A stretch of 64,000 nt of DNA from Desulfovibrio cuneatus DSM 11391 (GTDB lineage: Bacteria; Desulfobacterota; Desulfovibrionia; Desulfovibrionales; Desulfovibrionaceae). The notes beneath the pieces were generated by a model. That model had not been told where the DNA came from, ran no database searches, and was given only the letters and a program-made list of their open reading frames with translations. The stretch is from NCBI RefSeq assembly GCF_000430005.1, contig NZ_KE387018.1, positions 44,412-108,411 of the forward strand, given 5' to 3'. A program made the translations under genes and the position numbers. Positions within the stretch are counted from its first letter, which is position 1. Every line of letters starts with the position of its first letter. Positions 1 to 7,876 of the stretch are shown one piece after another.

Positions 1-45
1 TTGCAATCAATGTGCTGATTTATTTGGAGAAAAATTGCAAAAAAA

Positions 46-80
46 GACTACTTTCCCACGTGCGGAAAGTAGTCTCTTTT
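46..80 (+). terminator. Intrinsic terminator-like hairpin upstream of cas1
   Basis: An 11-bp perfect stem (GACTACTTTCC / GGAAAGTAGTC) with a 7-nt loop is followed by CTCTTTT and preceded by a run of A, so it could stop transcription from either side. It probably ends whatever lies left of the window, possibly the CRISPR array. Bases 1-45 hold no recognisable gene. Confidence 0.7.
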
Positions 81-102
81 GCATATCCCCAAGGAGGCAG
101 GC

Positions 103-1011
103 ATGATAATTGAGGTTTCCGAAGAAGGCCGTTACATTCATGCGGAGCGCGGTTTTGTTGTGGTGCAAGAAAAAGGAACCGAGCTTGGGCGCATTCCCAT
201 TGATACCATTACAGCGTTTATTATAAGTGCACAGGGTGCCACGCTCACAAAGTCGTTTCTTTCCCGCCTTGGGGCATTAAATATTCCTGTTATTATTTGT
301 GGCGAACAATACGCCCCCATTTCCATAGCTACCCCCATAACCGTGCATTACCAGCAGCAGGCCATAGCCCATGCCCAGGTGGGGGCTTCTGTTGCGTTAA
401 AAAACAACCTCTGGCAAACCATTGTGCAGGCAAAGCTGCGCAACCAGGCGGCCGTGCTGCGCCAGCACGCCCCCCATGCCAGCAAGGTGGCAGAACGAAT
501 TGAGGTATTCAGCCAAAAAGTGAAGCCGGGCGACAGCGATAATTACGAAGCCAACGCCGCCCGCCTTTACTGGCCTGCCCTGCTTGGCAAGGGCTTTGTG
601 CGTGAAGCAAGCGCGGCGGGCACCAACGCTTTTTTGAATTATGCCTATGCCGTGGTGCGGGCATGCATGGTGCGGGCCTTGTGTGCGGCGGGGCTATTAC
701 CCCTGTTTGGGGTGCACCATTGCAACAGGCTGAATGCCTTTTGCCTTGCAGACGACCTGATGGAACCCCTGCGCCCCTTTGCAGACGCACTTGTGGCACC
801 TCTTGTGGCTGGAATAGCAGAGCCGGAACTGACCCCCAAAAACAAGCGGATACTGTGTTCCCTTACCGACCAAAAGGTGGCCATGCTGCAACGAACAAAT
901 TACTTTATTCCTGCAACGTACCTTATGGCCCAAACCCTGGCGGCTTCGTTTACCGAAGGGGCCATAAAACTTGCCCTGCCTGCTTTTCCTGCTGGACCTA
1001 AAGCCATATAG
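103..1011 (+). CDS. cas1: CRISPR-associated endonuclease Cas1 (type II)
   Basis: Cas1 is the integrase subunit of the Cas1-Cas2 complex that inserts new spacers at the leader end of a CRISPR array. The 302-residue product matches type II Cas1 in length and order: an N-terminal beta domain, then an alpha-helical catalytic domain with the segment GVHHCNRLNAFCLADDLMEP that carries the conserved His and Asp metal ligands, and an upstream conserved Glu in DNYEANAARLYWP. The ATG at 103 was chosen because AAGGAGG sits 5 nt upstream; a TTG at 79 has no such site and falls in the terminator tail. The gene runs towards cas2/cas9 and stops 11 bp from the end of cas2, with no terminator between. In most type II-C loci cas1 is co-directional between cas9 and cas2. 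Confidence 0.95.
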   Translation: MIIEVSEEGRYIHAERGFVVVQEKGTELGRIPIDTITAFIISAQGATLTKSFLSRLGALNIPVIICGEQYAPISIATPITVHYQQQAIAHAQVGASVALKNNLWQTIVQAKLRNQAAVLRQHAPHASKVAERIEVFSQKVKPGDSDNYEANAARLYWPALLGKGFVREASAAGTNAFLNYAYAVVRACMVRALCAAGLLPLFGVHHCNRLNAFCLADDLMEPLRPFADALVAPLVAGIAEPELTPKNKRILCSLTDQKVAMLQRTNYFIPATYLMAQTLAASFTEGAIKLALPAFPAGPKAI

Positions 1012-1022
1012 CATTACAGCGG

Positions 1023-1391
1023 CTAAAATAACATTAACTGCTGGTGCGTTGCCAATTCCGCTCCCTCATTTTTGGCTTTTGCCGGGCCAAAAAAGTTCTC
1101 TGTCATGCCGTATTGCCTGTCTGTAATATACAAAACAGAAACATAGCCATTGGGCACAAGGCATTTTTTTACCTTTTGGGCCAGTTGCTTGGCATTTTCC
1201 AGGTTGGCGGCATGGCGCATGTACACAGAAAACTGCTTTCTGCTAAAGCCAAGCTCCAGCAGGCTGTTTCTGAACAGGGTGGCCCGGCGCATTTCCATTT
1301 TTGTGCTCACGGGCAGGTCAAACATAACAACAACCCACATTATTTCGTAATGTCCTGGCCGTTTATGGTTTCTTGCCCATTTTCTTGCCAT
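1023..1391 (-). CDS. cas2: CRISPR-associated endoribonuclease Cas2 (type II)
   Basis: Cas2 forms the central dimer of the spacer-integration complex. The 122-residue product has the ferredoxin-like core typical of the family, with the first strand MWVVVMFDLPV carrying the conserved Asp, and SVYMRHA further on. The roughly 17-residue N-terminal extension (MARKWARNHKRPGHYEI) is usual for type II-C Cas2, so the upstream ATG at 1391 is preferred to the internal ATG at 1340. The start lies inside the last 29 bp of cas9 in another frame, implying translational coupling. It converges with cas1, whose stop is only 11 bp away. Confidence 0.93.
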   Translation of the reverse strand: MARKWARNHKRPGHYEIMWVVVMFDLPVSTKMEMRRATLFRNSLLELGFSRKQFSVYMRHAANLENAKQLAQKVKKCLVPNGYVSVLYITDRQYGMTENFFGPAKAKNEGAELATHQQLMLF

Positions 1392-4300
1392 GCCACAACC
1401 TTGCGTGCTTGCGCGCTATCTTCCCAAACGGGGTCAACTCCACTTTGCGGGCTTGCAACTGGCAGTAATAGCTCAGTCCGTTTTCTCCAGTAGTCCACCG
1501 GGCATATGCCGGGTGTTTGGTCAACCCGGCCTGCACGGCCTGGTTTGAGCCATCCAGGGCGCGGGCGTCGTGCAGCAAGTTGCACTGCAGCCTTCCATTG
1601 CTCATTTTTTGCACCACAAAGAAGACTGGCCCCTTGGGCAGCAGTGGCCCCAGTTGTTCATGCAGGGCCGGGGTAGGCAGCACTTCCAGCACGTCGCCGT
1701 TACACAGGCCCCACAGCCGCTTGTATCCATCTTTTTTCCATTGCGGTACAAACTCGGGGTTGTTTATATCTATGCGCCGTATGCACTCCCAACCCACCTT
1801 GCCTTTACTATCCACAAAAAAGTCGGTGCGGTAGTTGTTTTTGGGTTCATAGCCAAATTGCAAGGCGCGGTTTATGCCCACTAAAGACTTGCGTGCCAAA
1901 CAGGGGTACGTTGCCCCAAGCAACCCTTTTGTTTGCGCAAGCTGAATAGCCATGCTTACGGTGTTTGCTTCCTGCACCTTTGCAGGTAATGCCCGCACAG
2001 GCTTGCCATTTTCGGCAGCTTCCTGTTGTGCCCTGTGCAAGGCTTGTTCTGCCTCTGGCAAATGGTTGTTAATTACCTGCACAATGTGCAGGCATTGCTG
2101 GTAAGCTTGCTGGGCCTGTGGCGTGGCAAGGGGTATTGTTTTGGTATTAAACACAATGTTTGCAATGTCGTTATAGCTCGTAATTTTACTCAGGGCACGG
2201 CTGAAGCGTATGGTGAACTCGCCTTCTTTGGCTGGTTTTCCTTCCGGTTCTGGCAAAATACGGTATTTTGTGGCGTCGTGCAGTTGCCCTGCCATGCCGT
2301 GTTCGGCCTTGGGGGAAGGAGTAACGCACAACAAATGGTTTTGCACGTGGTGCCGAAAATGGGCGGTACTGTCACCAAACGGCTGTGGAAATTCGCTAAT
2401 GCGCTGGCCAGCTTTTTCCTGCTCTACCATTTTTTTAACCATAGCCCTTGTGGTGCAGGCGGTAACCAGGGCATCCAGCGCGTGGTGGCGGTGGTCTATG
2501 CGTGGCTTTGCGGCCCATAGCGGGTTGTGGGCGGGGTAGCCAGTGGCGGGGTTTATGTGCACCTCACCTGTTTCCGGGTCCACTATGTCTTTTGTTACAG
2601 GTACGCCAAGCAATTCATATTCAAGCCCTTCCAAACCCCAGTAGCGGCGCAATGCCGCCGTGGTGCCCCCTTTTACCGGAACAATATCCGGGCACACAGC
2701 ATGCAAGTACCGGGTGGCCAGTTTTGCCATGTAGCGGGTGTCTGTAAGGCGACGGTCTGTTTGTTCTTCATCCCCTGTTTCGCCAAACCGGGTAGCGGCT
2801 TCCGGCCCAAAGCGCCAGGCCTTTGCCTTGGGGAACTTGGGGTCGTGAATAATTTTACTGATTTCACTCCACTTATCTTTGGCTAGCTTTTGAATAACAT
2901 CGTAAGGGAACTGTTCGCCCTTGGCCTTGTTTTCCGCATCAGGCACAAGGCACAGGTTCATGAAGGTGTTGGTACCCCCGTGTGAACGGGGAATAAGGTG
3001 CTCAATTTCGCAGGCAGCAATGTCGCTGGCTTCAATTTCCTGTAAAGTGAACAAGCTGCGCTTACCCTGCTGCAACCACAGCTTGTATTTAGTGCGGTTT
3101 CGCTTGCTCGGGGCAAGGTGCAGCTCTGCCAGTTCGCGGTGAATAGCTTCATTTTCCCGCTCATTTTTCTGCATTTCTTTAATCAACTCATCACGTTTTT
3201 TGGCGGAAAGGCCAAGTTCCCTTGCCAGTTCCACATGAATGCGCTGGGGCTTGCCATACAGGCCAATAATTTCATTCACAACTTTACGCAACTGGTTCAG
3301 CACCACATGCACCACGGGGTTGGGCACGCGCCCCTGCTCCCGTTCTTCTTCCGCTGCTGTGTGCTTGTGCCACGGGTGAATAGGGGTTACATCCTGCTGC
3401 AATATTTCTGCATAATAGGGCAACAGCGGGTAGTTGCCACCAATGGCTCGAATGCGTTCCGCTTCTGCCATAAACGCGCAGGCATCTGCCGCGGAACGGT
3501 GCGTGTGGGGCCGCCACACAAGGCATGGTGCACCAGTTTCGTCCGGCACCGCCTCTTCATACCCCTCACGCAATTTTTCAATAATTTGTCGTGTGGCGGT
3601 TATGCCAAGGTTGCTTCTGCCCTGTGGCAGCGCCGCCATAACCTGGCTTGCCACAGCTTCTGCTTGCGGCCCTTGCATCTGGAGTTTCTGGCACAAAAGT
3701 GCCAGAAGAGCATCCTCCGGGTATAGAACACTGGCGGGGTCTTGCGGGTCAATGGCGGGCTCTGCAATAAAGTCTATAATACTGTCTTGTTCCTGCTGGC
3801 TGAACGTGGCCCAGGCCGGAACATTGGCAAATGCTTTGATATGGGAAAAAGGCTGAATGCTTTTTACCTCGTCCGCAAGGTTCACCCCCAGCACTTTTTC
3901 GTTTGTCAGGGCGCTTATGGTTTTACGCAGTTCTGTTTTGGTAAGGGCAACACCCTGGTGCAGGGCCTTGGTAACCAATGCATCGCGCACGGGCTTAGTT
4001 AAAAAACGCTCCCCTTCCGGTGTGGAGTAGCGTATGTGGTTAATTTGCTCATAAATGCGGCGCGTTTCACTTAGGCGGTGCATACGGGGCAGGCGTTTTT
4101 CCCCCGGCACAAAGGTACAGTTGCCTGTGGCATACGGGGCATGGGGTGCATCTTGAAAAATGGCGTCATACACCGCTTCTTCCATGGCTGGCGTAAGGTG
4201 GGGGTAATGCTGGCGCTGGGTGGCCCACATGCGCCGGAACTCCTCCTTCACCAAAAAACGAGGTACCGCGTACTCCACTTCCTTTGTGCCTGCCAGTGCA

Positions 4301-4971
4301 GCGTAACCCGTTTCCGCTGTGCCATTGTTGCCTGTGCCAAGGTGAAACTTACGGCGGCGCACCGGGTTGCCATTATTGAGGCGTTGCACAAAAAAAGACG
4401 AAATGGTTTGCCCTGTGCCCCCCAGCACTTCTTCAAGCTTACGGTAGGCGCTGGCTGTTTTTTGGGTGTCTTTTTTGGGGGCAGCACCCTTTTTTGCCGT
4501 TGCGGTTACTGGTGCTGCTTCTGCGGTAAGTTCTGGTGCAGCAAGCGTATGCCCGGCTTCCATTGCTTCTTCTTGCTGGGTTAAAAAGCCAGCCCCCCGA
4601 AACTTTGCCATGTGCAGGCAGCAGCGGCCGAGCTCTGCTATATTTTCCAGTTTCCCCTGCACGGCGTTAGCCCGCAACTGGTAAGGGTTTGCCAGGGTAA
4701 GTGTGTGCATTTCTTGCTCGGCAGCAGGGAGCAAGCCCAAAGCTTGCAGTACAAGACGCACCCGGCTAAGACGCTGGCGTTTGCGCCGTGTGTGTTTACG
4801 CTCCATGCGTTTACCGCGCCTTTCAGAAGCACCATCGGGAGTGATAAAAGTACGTACCCCCATATCAAGTATTTTTAAAAATTCATTATTCGGTCCAACC
4901 AATACAAGGGCAGTGCCAGTGGATGCTATGCCAAGGTCTATGCCAAGAATATACCGATAATATTGGGGCAT
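1363..4971 (-). CDS. cas9: CRISPR RNA-guided endonuclease Cas9 (type II-C)
   Basis: Cas9 cuts both strands of DNA matched by the crRNA:tracrRNA guide. In the 1202-residue product the RuvC-I motif YILGIDLGIASTG (Asp about 12), an Arg-rich bridge helix (about 50-72), RuvC-II (IHVELARELG, about 577), the HNH motif (CEIEHLIPRSHGG, about 655) and RuvC-III (HHALDALVTAC, about 830) are all intact, so it should be a two-strand nuclease. The compact layout and co-transcribed cas2 without csn2 or cas4 indicate II-C. It is longer than most II-C proteins; part of this is an Ala/Pro/Lys-rich stretch at residues 140-175. A GGAGAAG ribosome site lies 4 nt before the ATG. The tracrRNA candidate begins on the opposite strand about 60 bp upstream. 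Confidence 0.97.
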   Translation of the reverse strand: MPQYYRYILGIDLGIASTGTALVLVGPNNEFLKILDMGVRTFITPDGASERRGKRMERKHTRRKRQRLSRVRLVLQALGLLPAAEQEMHTLTLANPYQLRANAVQGKLENIAELGRCCLHMAKFRGAGFLTQQEEAMEAGHTLAAPELTAEAAPVTATAKKGAAPKKDTQKTASAYRKLEEVLGGTGQTISSFFVQRLNNGNPVRRRKFHLGTGNNGTAETGYAALAGTKEVEYAVPRFLVKEEFRRMWATQRQHYPHLTPAMEEAVYDAIFQDAPHAPYATGNCTFVPGEKRLPRMHRLSETRRIYEQINHIRYSTPEGERFLTKPVRDALVTKALHQGVALTKTELRKTISALTNEKVLGVNLADEVKSIQPFSHIKAFANVPAWATFSQQEQDSIIDFIAEPAIDPQDPASVLYPEDALLALLCQKLQMQGPQAEAVASQVMAALPQGRSNLGITATRQIIEKLREGYEEAVPDETGAPCLVWRPHTHRSAADACAFMAEAERIRAIGGNYPLLPYYAEILQQDVTPIHPWHKHTAAEEEREQGRVPNPVVHVVLNQLRKVVNEIIGLYGKPQRIHVELARELGLSAKKRDELIKEMQKNERENEAIHRELAELHLAPSKRNRTKYKLWLQQGKRSLFTLQEIEASDIAACEIEHLIPRSHGGTNTFMNLCLVPDAENKAKGEQFPYDVIQKLAKDKWSEISKIIHDPKFPKAKAWRFGPEAATRFGETGDEEQTDRRLTDTRYMAKLATRYLHAVCPDIVPVKGGTTAALRRYWGLEGLEYELLGVPVTKDIVDPETGEVHINPATGYPAHNPLWAAKPRIDHRHHALDALVTACTTRAMVKKMVEQEKAGQRISEFPQPFGDSTAHFRHHVQNHLLCVTPSPKAEHGMAGQLHDATKYRILPEPEGKPAKEGEFTIRFSRALSKITSYNDIANIVFNTKTIPLATPQAQQAYQQCLHIVQVINNHLPEAEQALHRAQQEAAENGKPVRALPAKVQEANTVSMAIQLAQTKGLLGATYPCLARKSLVGINRALQFGYEPKNNYRTDFFVDSKGKVGWECIRRIDINNPEFVPQWKKDGYKRLWGLCNGDVLEVLPTPALHEQLGPLLPKGPVFFVVQKMSNGRLQCNLLHDARALDGSNQAVQAGLTKHPAYARWTTGENGLSYYCQLQARKVELTPFGKIARKHARLWHGKKMGKKP

Positions 4972-4992
4972 GTGCTTCTCCGTATAATAAAG

Positions 4993-5022
4993 TTGACAAC
5001 ACGAGATGTTCGGTGTAATTAT
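4993..5022 (+). promoter_or_regulatory. Putative sigma70 promoter for tracrRNA
   Basis: A perfect TTGACA at 4993-4998 is followed after 18 nt by AATTAT (4 of 6 to the consensus -10) preceded by an extended TG. It fires away from cas9, and transcription would begin near 5029. The assignment is by consensus match only. Confidence 0.5.
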
Positions 5023-5028
5023 TTTTTT

Positions 5029-5145
5029 ATCTATACAATTAATCTCTAGCAGGATTCATTTGGTTAGGCAACTATAACAAGTGTTTTGCCCACGGGCAGA
5101 ACACCGTAAGATTTGGCGGTTCCCTTCGGGGGCCGCCTCTTTTTA
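5029..5145 (+). ncRNA. Candidate tracrRNA
   Basis: This stretch has the architecture of a type II tracrRNA. It holds a possible anti-repeat at about 5045-5078 ending in GGCAACTATAAC, then AAGT, a hairpin at 5081-5104 (GTGTTTTGCCC with GGGCAGAACAC), a short linker CGTAAG, and a GC-rich terminator hairpin at 5115-5137 followed by T5. If this is right, the CRISPR repeats should begin close to GTTATAGTTGCC. No such repeat occurs in the window, so the array lies outside it. The position next to cas9 on the opposite strand is common for type II loci. The exact 5' end is inferred from the promoter. Confidence 0.72.
5115..5144 (+). terminator. Intrinsic terminator of the tracrRNA candidate
   Basis: A stem GGCGGTTCCC / GGGGGCCGCC with loop TTC is followed by TCTTTTT. 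The first five pairs are Watson-Crick and two of the inner ones are G-U. Confidence 0.8.
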
Positions 5146-5235
5146 TTCAATCGCTTCTATTTATATTCCCACCAACCCTCATTGACCAAAGTAAAAGTCA
5201 TATTTGGGTCATAGACCGTACCCTGCCCCACACGC

Positions 5236-5272
5236 ACAAAAAAAAAGGACTCCGTATTGCTACGGAATCCTT
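5236..5272 (-). terminator. Terminator downstream of tRNA-Ala
   Basis: Read on the minus strand, AAGGATTCCGTA, loop GCAA and TACGGAGTCCTT are followed by a run of T. It starts 8 nt after the CCA end of the tRNA. Confidence 0.85.
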
Positions 5273-5280
5273 AAATTTTC

Positions 5281-5356
<76 letters not shown>

Positions 5357-5613
5357 ACGGGAACCCACATCTGGTGCAGGTAGTGTTCTGGTTGGGCATA
5401 TGCCGTGCCAGAGGGCCATTGATGCCACAGGAACCCTGTTCTGTAAAGAATTTATTTTTGAGGAAACGCCATTTTCGCAGTCTGTCCTTAAGGCACATAA
5501 AAAAAATACAGCATCCCCATTCTACCTCTTGCCATGGATTTTTTTTCCGTTTAAATAAACGTGGTGCGGCCATGCCGCCTATTTTTCATCGCTTATATGG
5601 TTGGAGCAACCCT

Positions 5614-6339
5614 ATGCGTCTTTTTTTGGTATCATTGTGTTTTTCCTGCAAAGTAGTGTTGACCGCATGCACCCTGCTTGCCTGCCTGCATACTGCCCCG
5701 GTTAATGCCGCCATGCCCCAAGGAGCAGGAAAACAGCCCACAGTTGCCGTACCTGCTGCCACAGCCAGCGCACCAGGACCTGTAGACAACGCGCCGGGTT
5801 CCGCACCTGCCGCTCCTGAAACAACCTATACGTTGCCTGCTGCAGAAGCCGCCGAAGGGGAAAGCCCTTCCCTGCTCACCCGTATCGGGCAACGTTTTTC
5901 CAACATTTGGGAAAATGGCAAATGGGACGTGTACGTGCCTGCCTACGCCTGGCACAACAGATTCATGTACCACACGGGGGAAGCGGAAAAATTCAACGAA
6001 CACCCCTGGGGCGGCGGTTTTGGCAAGTCGTATTTTGATGAAGACGGCGACCAGCATTCCCTGTACACCATGGGCTTTATGGATTCCAACGACCGCTTCC
6101 AACCCATTGTAGGCTACGCCTATATAAAAAACTGGAAAGTGTTCGAAGACTTTTCCCTGGGCCTTGGCTTTACCGCAGGCATAACCGCCCGTCATGAATA
6201 CCACTACATTCCCTTACCCGGTGCGCTCCCCATTGTCAGCATGCAGTACAAAAATGTGGCTATTCAGGCAACCTACATTCCTGAACGGTATAACCACGGC
6301 AACGTACTGTTTACCTGGTTTCGTTATCATTTTAATTAA
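5614..6339 (+). CDS. pagP: Lipid A palmitoyltransferase PagP
   Basis: PagP is an outer-membrane beta-barrel enzyme that moves a palmitate from a phospholipid to lipid A, strengthening the membrane against cationic peptides. The C-terminal 160 residues are clearly PagP: ENGKWDVYVPAYAWHNR (catalytic His region), GFMDSNDRFQPIVGY (the Asp-Ser pair) and the C-terminal strand VLFTWFRYHF ending in Phe. The ATG at 5614 follows GGAG by 7 nt and gives a signal peptide ending near VNA-AMP; 241 residues in all. Between signal and barrel lies a Pro/Ala-rich linker of about 60 residues absent from the E. coli enzyme. A terminator follows the gene. Confidence 0.93.
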   Translation: MRLFLVSLCFSCKVVLTACTLLACLHTAPVNAAMPQGAGKQPTVAVPAATASAPGPVDNAPGSAPAAPETTYTLPAAEAAEGESPSLLTRIGQRFSNIWENGKWDVYVPAYAWHNRFMYHTGEAEKFNEHPWGGGFGKSYFDEDGDQHSLYTMGFMDSNDRFQPIVGYAYIKNWKVFEDFSLGLGFTAGITARHEYHYIPLPGALPIVSMQYKNVAIQATYIPERYNHGNVLFTWFRYHFN

Positions 6340-6363
6340 TCACCGGTGCCTGCACAGTACCCG

Positions 6364-6393
6364 GGGAAGCCTGCCACAGGCTTCCTTTTTTTG
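6364..6393 (+). terminator. Terminator after pagP
   Basis: Perfect 9-bp stem GGAAGCCTG / CAGGCTTCC with a 3-nt loop and T7 directly after it. Confidence 0.9.
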
Positions 6394-6667
6394 GTTTAGA
6401 AGCCCCTTCCATTCTATACAGCACCCCCCATGCTTTATACTTCCTTCGTCTGAAAAGCTATGCTATGTACATAGGAAAGCACGGAATACAACTGCGGCGT
6501 TTCTCTAAAAAAAGACCCTGCTGCACACTCCAGTTGTGCTACGCGGCCCTTGCCATTATCTTCTTACGTCTTATTTCCATACAGGCCCTCCACTGTGTCA
6601 ATTATCCTTCATACCCATAGCACCCCGCAAGTTCAGGCAACACCTTGCGTAAAGGGGAGATATCCAA

Positions 6668-7876
6668 ATGCATGTAGGCGTTGGCTACAGCGAACTTCCT
6701 GGCAGCACTGCCGCAGGTACCGAGGCTGCTGTGCAGGCCCTTGCCGGGCAAAAGAAACATGGGCCTTGCAGCCTTGTGTTGCTCTTCGCTACGGCCCGCC
6801 ATAACGCTACTCATTTACGTAGTGCCGTGGCGGCTGTGGTGGGGGAAGGGGTGCCCATAATAGGGGGCAGCGCAGTTGGCATAATAACCAACACCCAGTT
6901 TGGCTATGCGGGTGAACAGGTGGGCGTGGCGGCCATTTGGTTACAGCAGGAAAAATACCAGATGTTTGTGGAAGAAAACCTCACTGCAGGGGAAACAGAA
7001 GCAGGTATGCGCCTTGGCAGGGCAATGCTGGCCCGCGGCATAACCCCCCAAACCCCCTTTTTCCTTTTCTATGATGCCCTGGTAAAAACAGACCAGGGCC
7101 TGCGCATGATTATGGCTACTTCCCTGCTGGCAGGGCTTGAACAGGGCCTGGGCTTTTTCCCCCCTCTGTTTGGGGCAGGCATGCAGGGCGACTTTATTGG
7201 CACGCCCACACAGCAATGGACAGGCAGCGGCACACAGCAACACACAGCCCTGGGGCTGGCGTTTTCCCCTGAAGTGCAGGTTGACTTTGCCATAATGCAT
7301 GGGTGCCGGCCCGGAACAGGCTATTACACTGTGACCAAGGCAGAGGGACAAACCATTCTTGAAATTAACGGCCAGCCTGCCTTACCATTTTTGCGTTCCC
7401 TGCTTGGGGCTGCCATTCCCCAAGAAGCCTACCCCTTTTTCCTCCTTTTTGGGGTAGGCAGCAAAGGCAAGTGGCAAGAATTTGCGGAAGAACATTATGC
7501 AAGCCGCCTTTGTCTTGGGCTGGACTTGCAGCGCAACGGCATTGTTATGTTTGAACCAGACATGGTTGCCGGCACAGAATTTCAAATTATGTACCGTAAT
7601 GGTGAAGACCATGGGTACATTCCCCCTAGAATAGAAGCTCTGTTTCAAGGGGTACAGCACCGCAAACCAGTGCTGGCCCTGTACATTAACTGTGCAGGCC
7701 GTGCCGCTGCCTATTCCGGCCTGAAACATGAAGATGCAGAAGTTGTACAACACGCTGTGGCAGGCAGAGCTCCCTTGCTGGGCCTGTATACAGGTGTTGA
7801 AATTGCCCCTATGGAAGGACGTCCACGGGGCCTTGACTGGACAGGCGTTTTCTGTCTGCTGAGTGTACCTATATGA
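6668..7876 (+). CDS. FIST domain sensory protein
   Basis: FIST (F-box and intracellular signal transduction) proteins are cytoplasmic sensory modules thought to bind small molecules such as amino acids. The 402-residue product spans the whole FIST_N plus FIST_C unit: the N-terminal half includes VPIIGGSAVGIITN (the ligand-domain glycine-rich turn), and the C-terminal half ends with a loop containing CAGRAA and LLGLYTGVEIAP. It has no signal peptide or membrane segment. A GGGGAG site precedes the ATG. Its stop overlaps the start of the hybrid kinase by 4 bp (ATGA), so the two are translationally coupled and FIST is probably the sensor input of that kinase. The ligand cannot be told from the sequence. 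Confidence 0.9.
   Translation: MHVGVGYSELPGSTAAGTEAAVQALAGQKKHGPCSLVLLFATARHNATHLRSAVAAVVGEGVPIIGGSAVGIITNTQFGYAGEQVGVAAIWLQQEKYQMFVEENLTAGETEAGMRLGRAMLARGITPQTPFFLFYDALVKTDQGLRMIMATSLLAGLEQGLGFFPPLFGAGMQGDFIGTPTQQWTGSGTQQHTALGLAFSPEVQVDFAIMHGCRPGTGYYTVTKAEGQTILEINGQPALPFLRSLLGAAIPQEAYPFFLLFGVGSKGKWQEFAEEHYASRLCLGLDLQRNGIVMFEPDMVAGTEFQIMYRNGEDHGYIPPRIEALFQGVQHRKPVLALYINCAGRAAAYSGLKHEDAEVVQHAVAGRAPLLGLYTGVEIAPMEGRPRGLDWTGVFCLLSVPI

Noticed and set aside
1-80. Two hairpins at the left edge considered as the 3' part of a tracrRNA
   Set aside because: No anti-repeat-like segment is visible and a better candidate with promoter, hairpin and terminator lies next to cas9 at 5029-5145. The second hairpin is kept as a terminator only.
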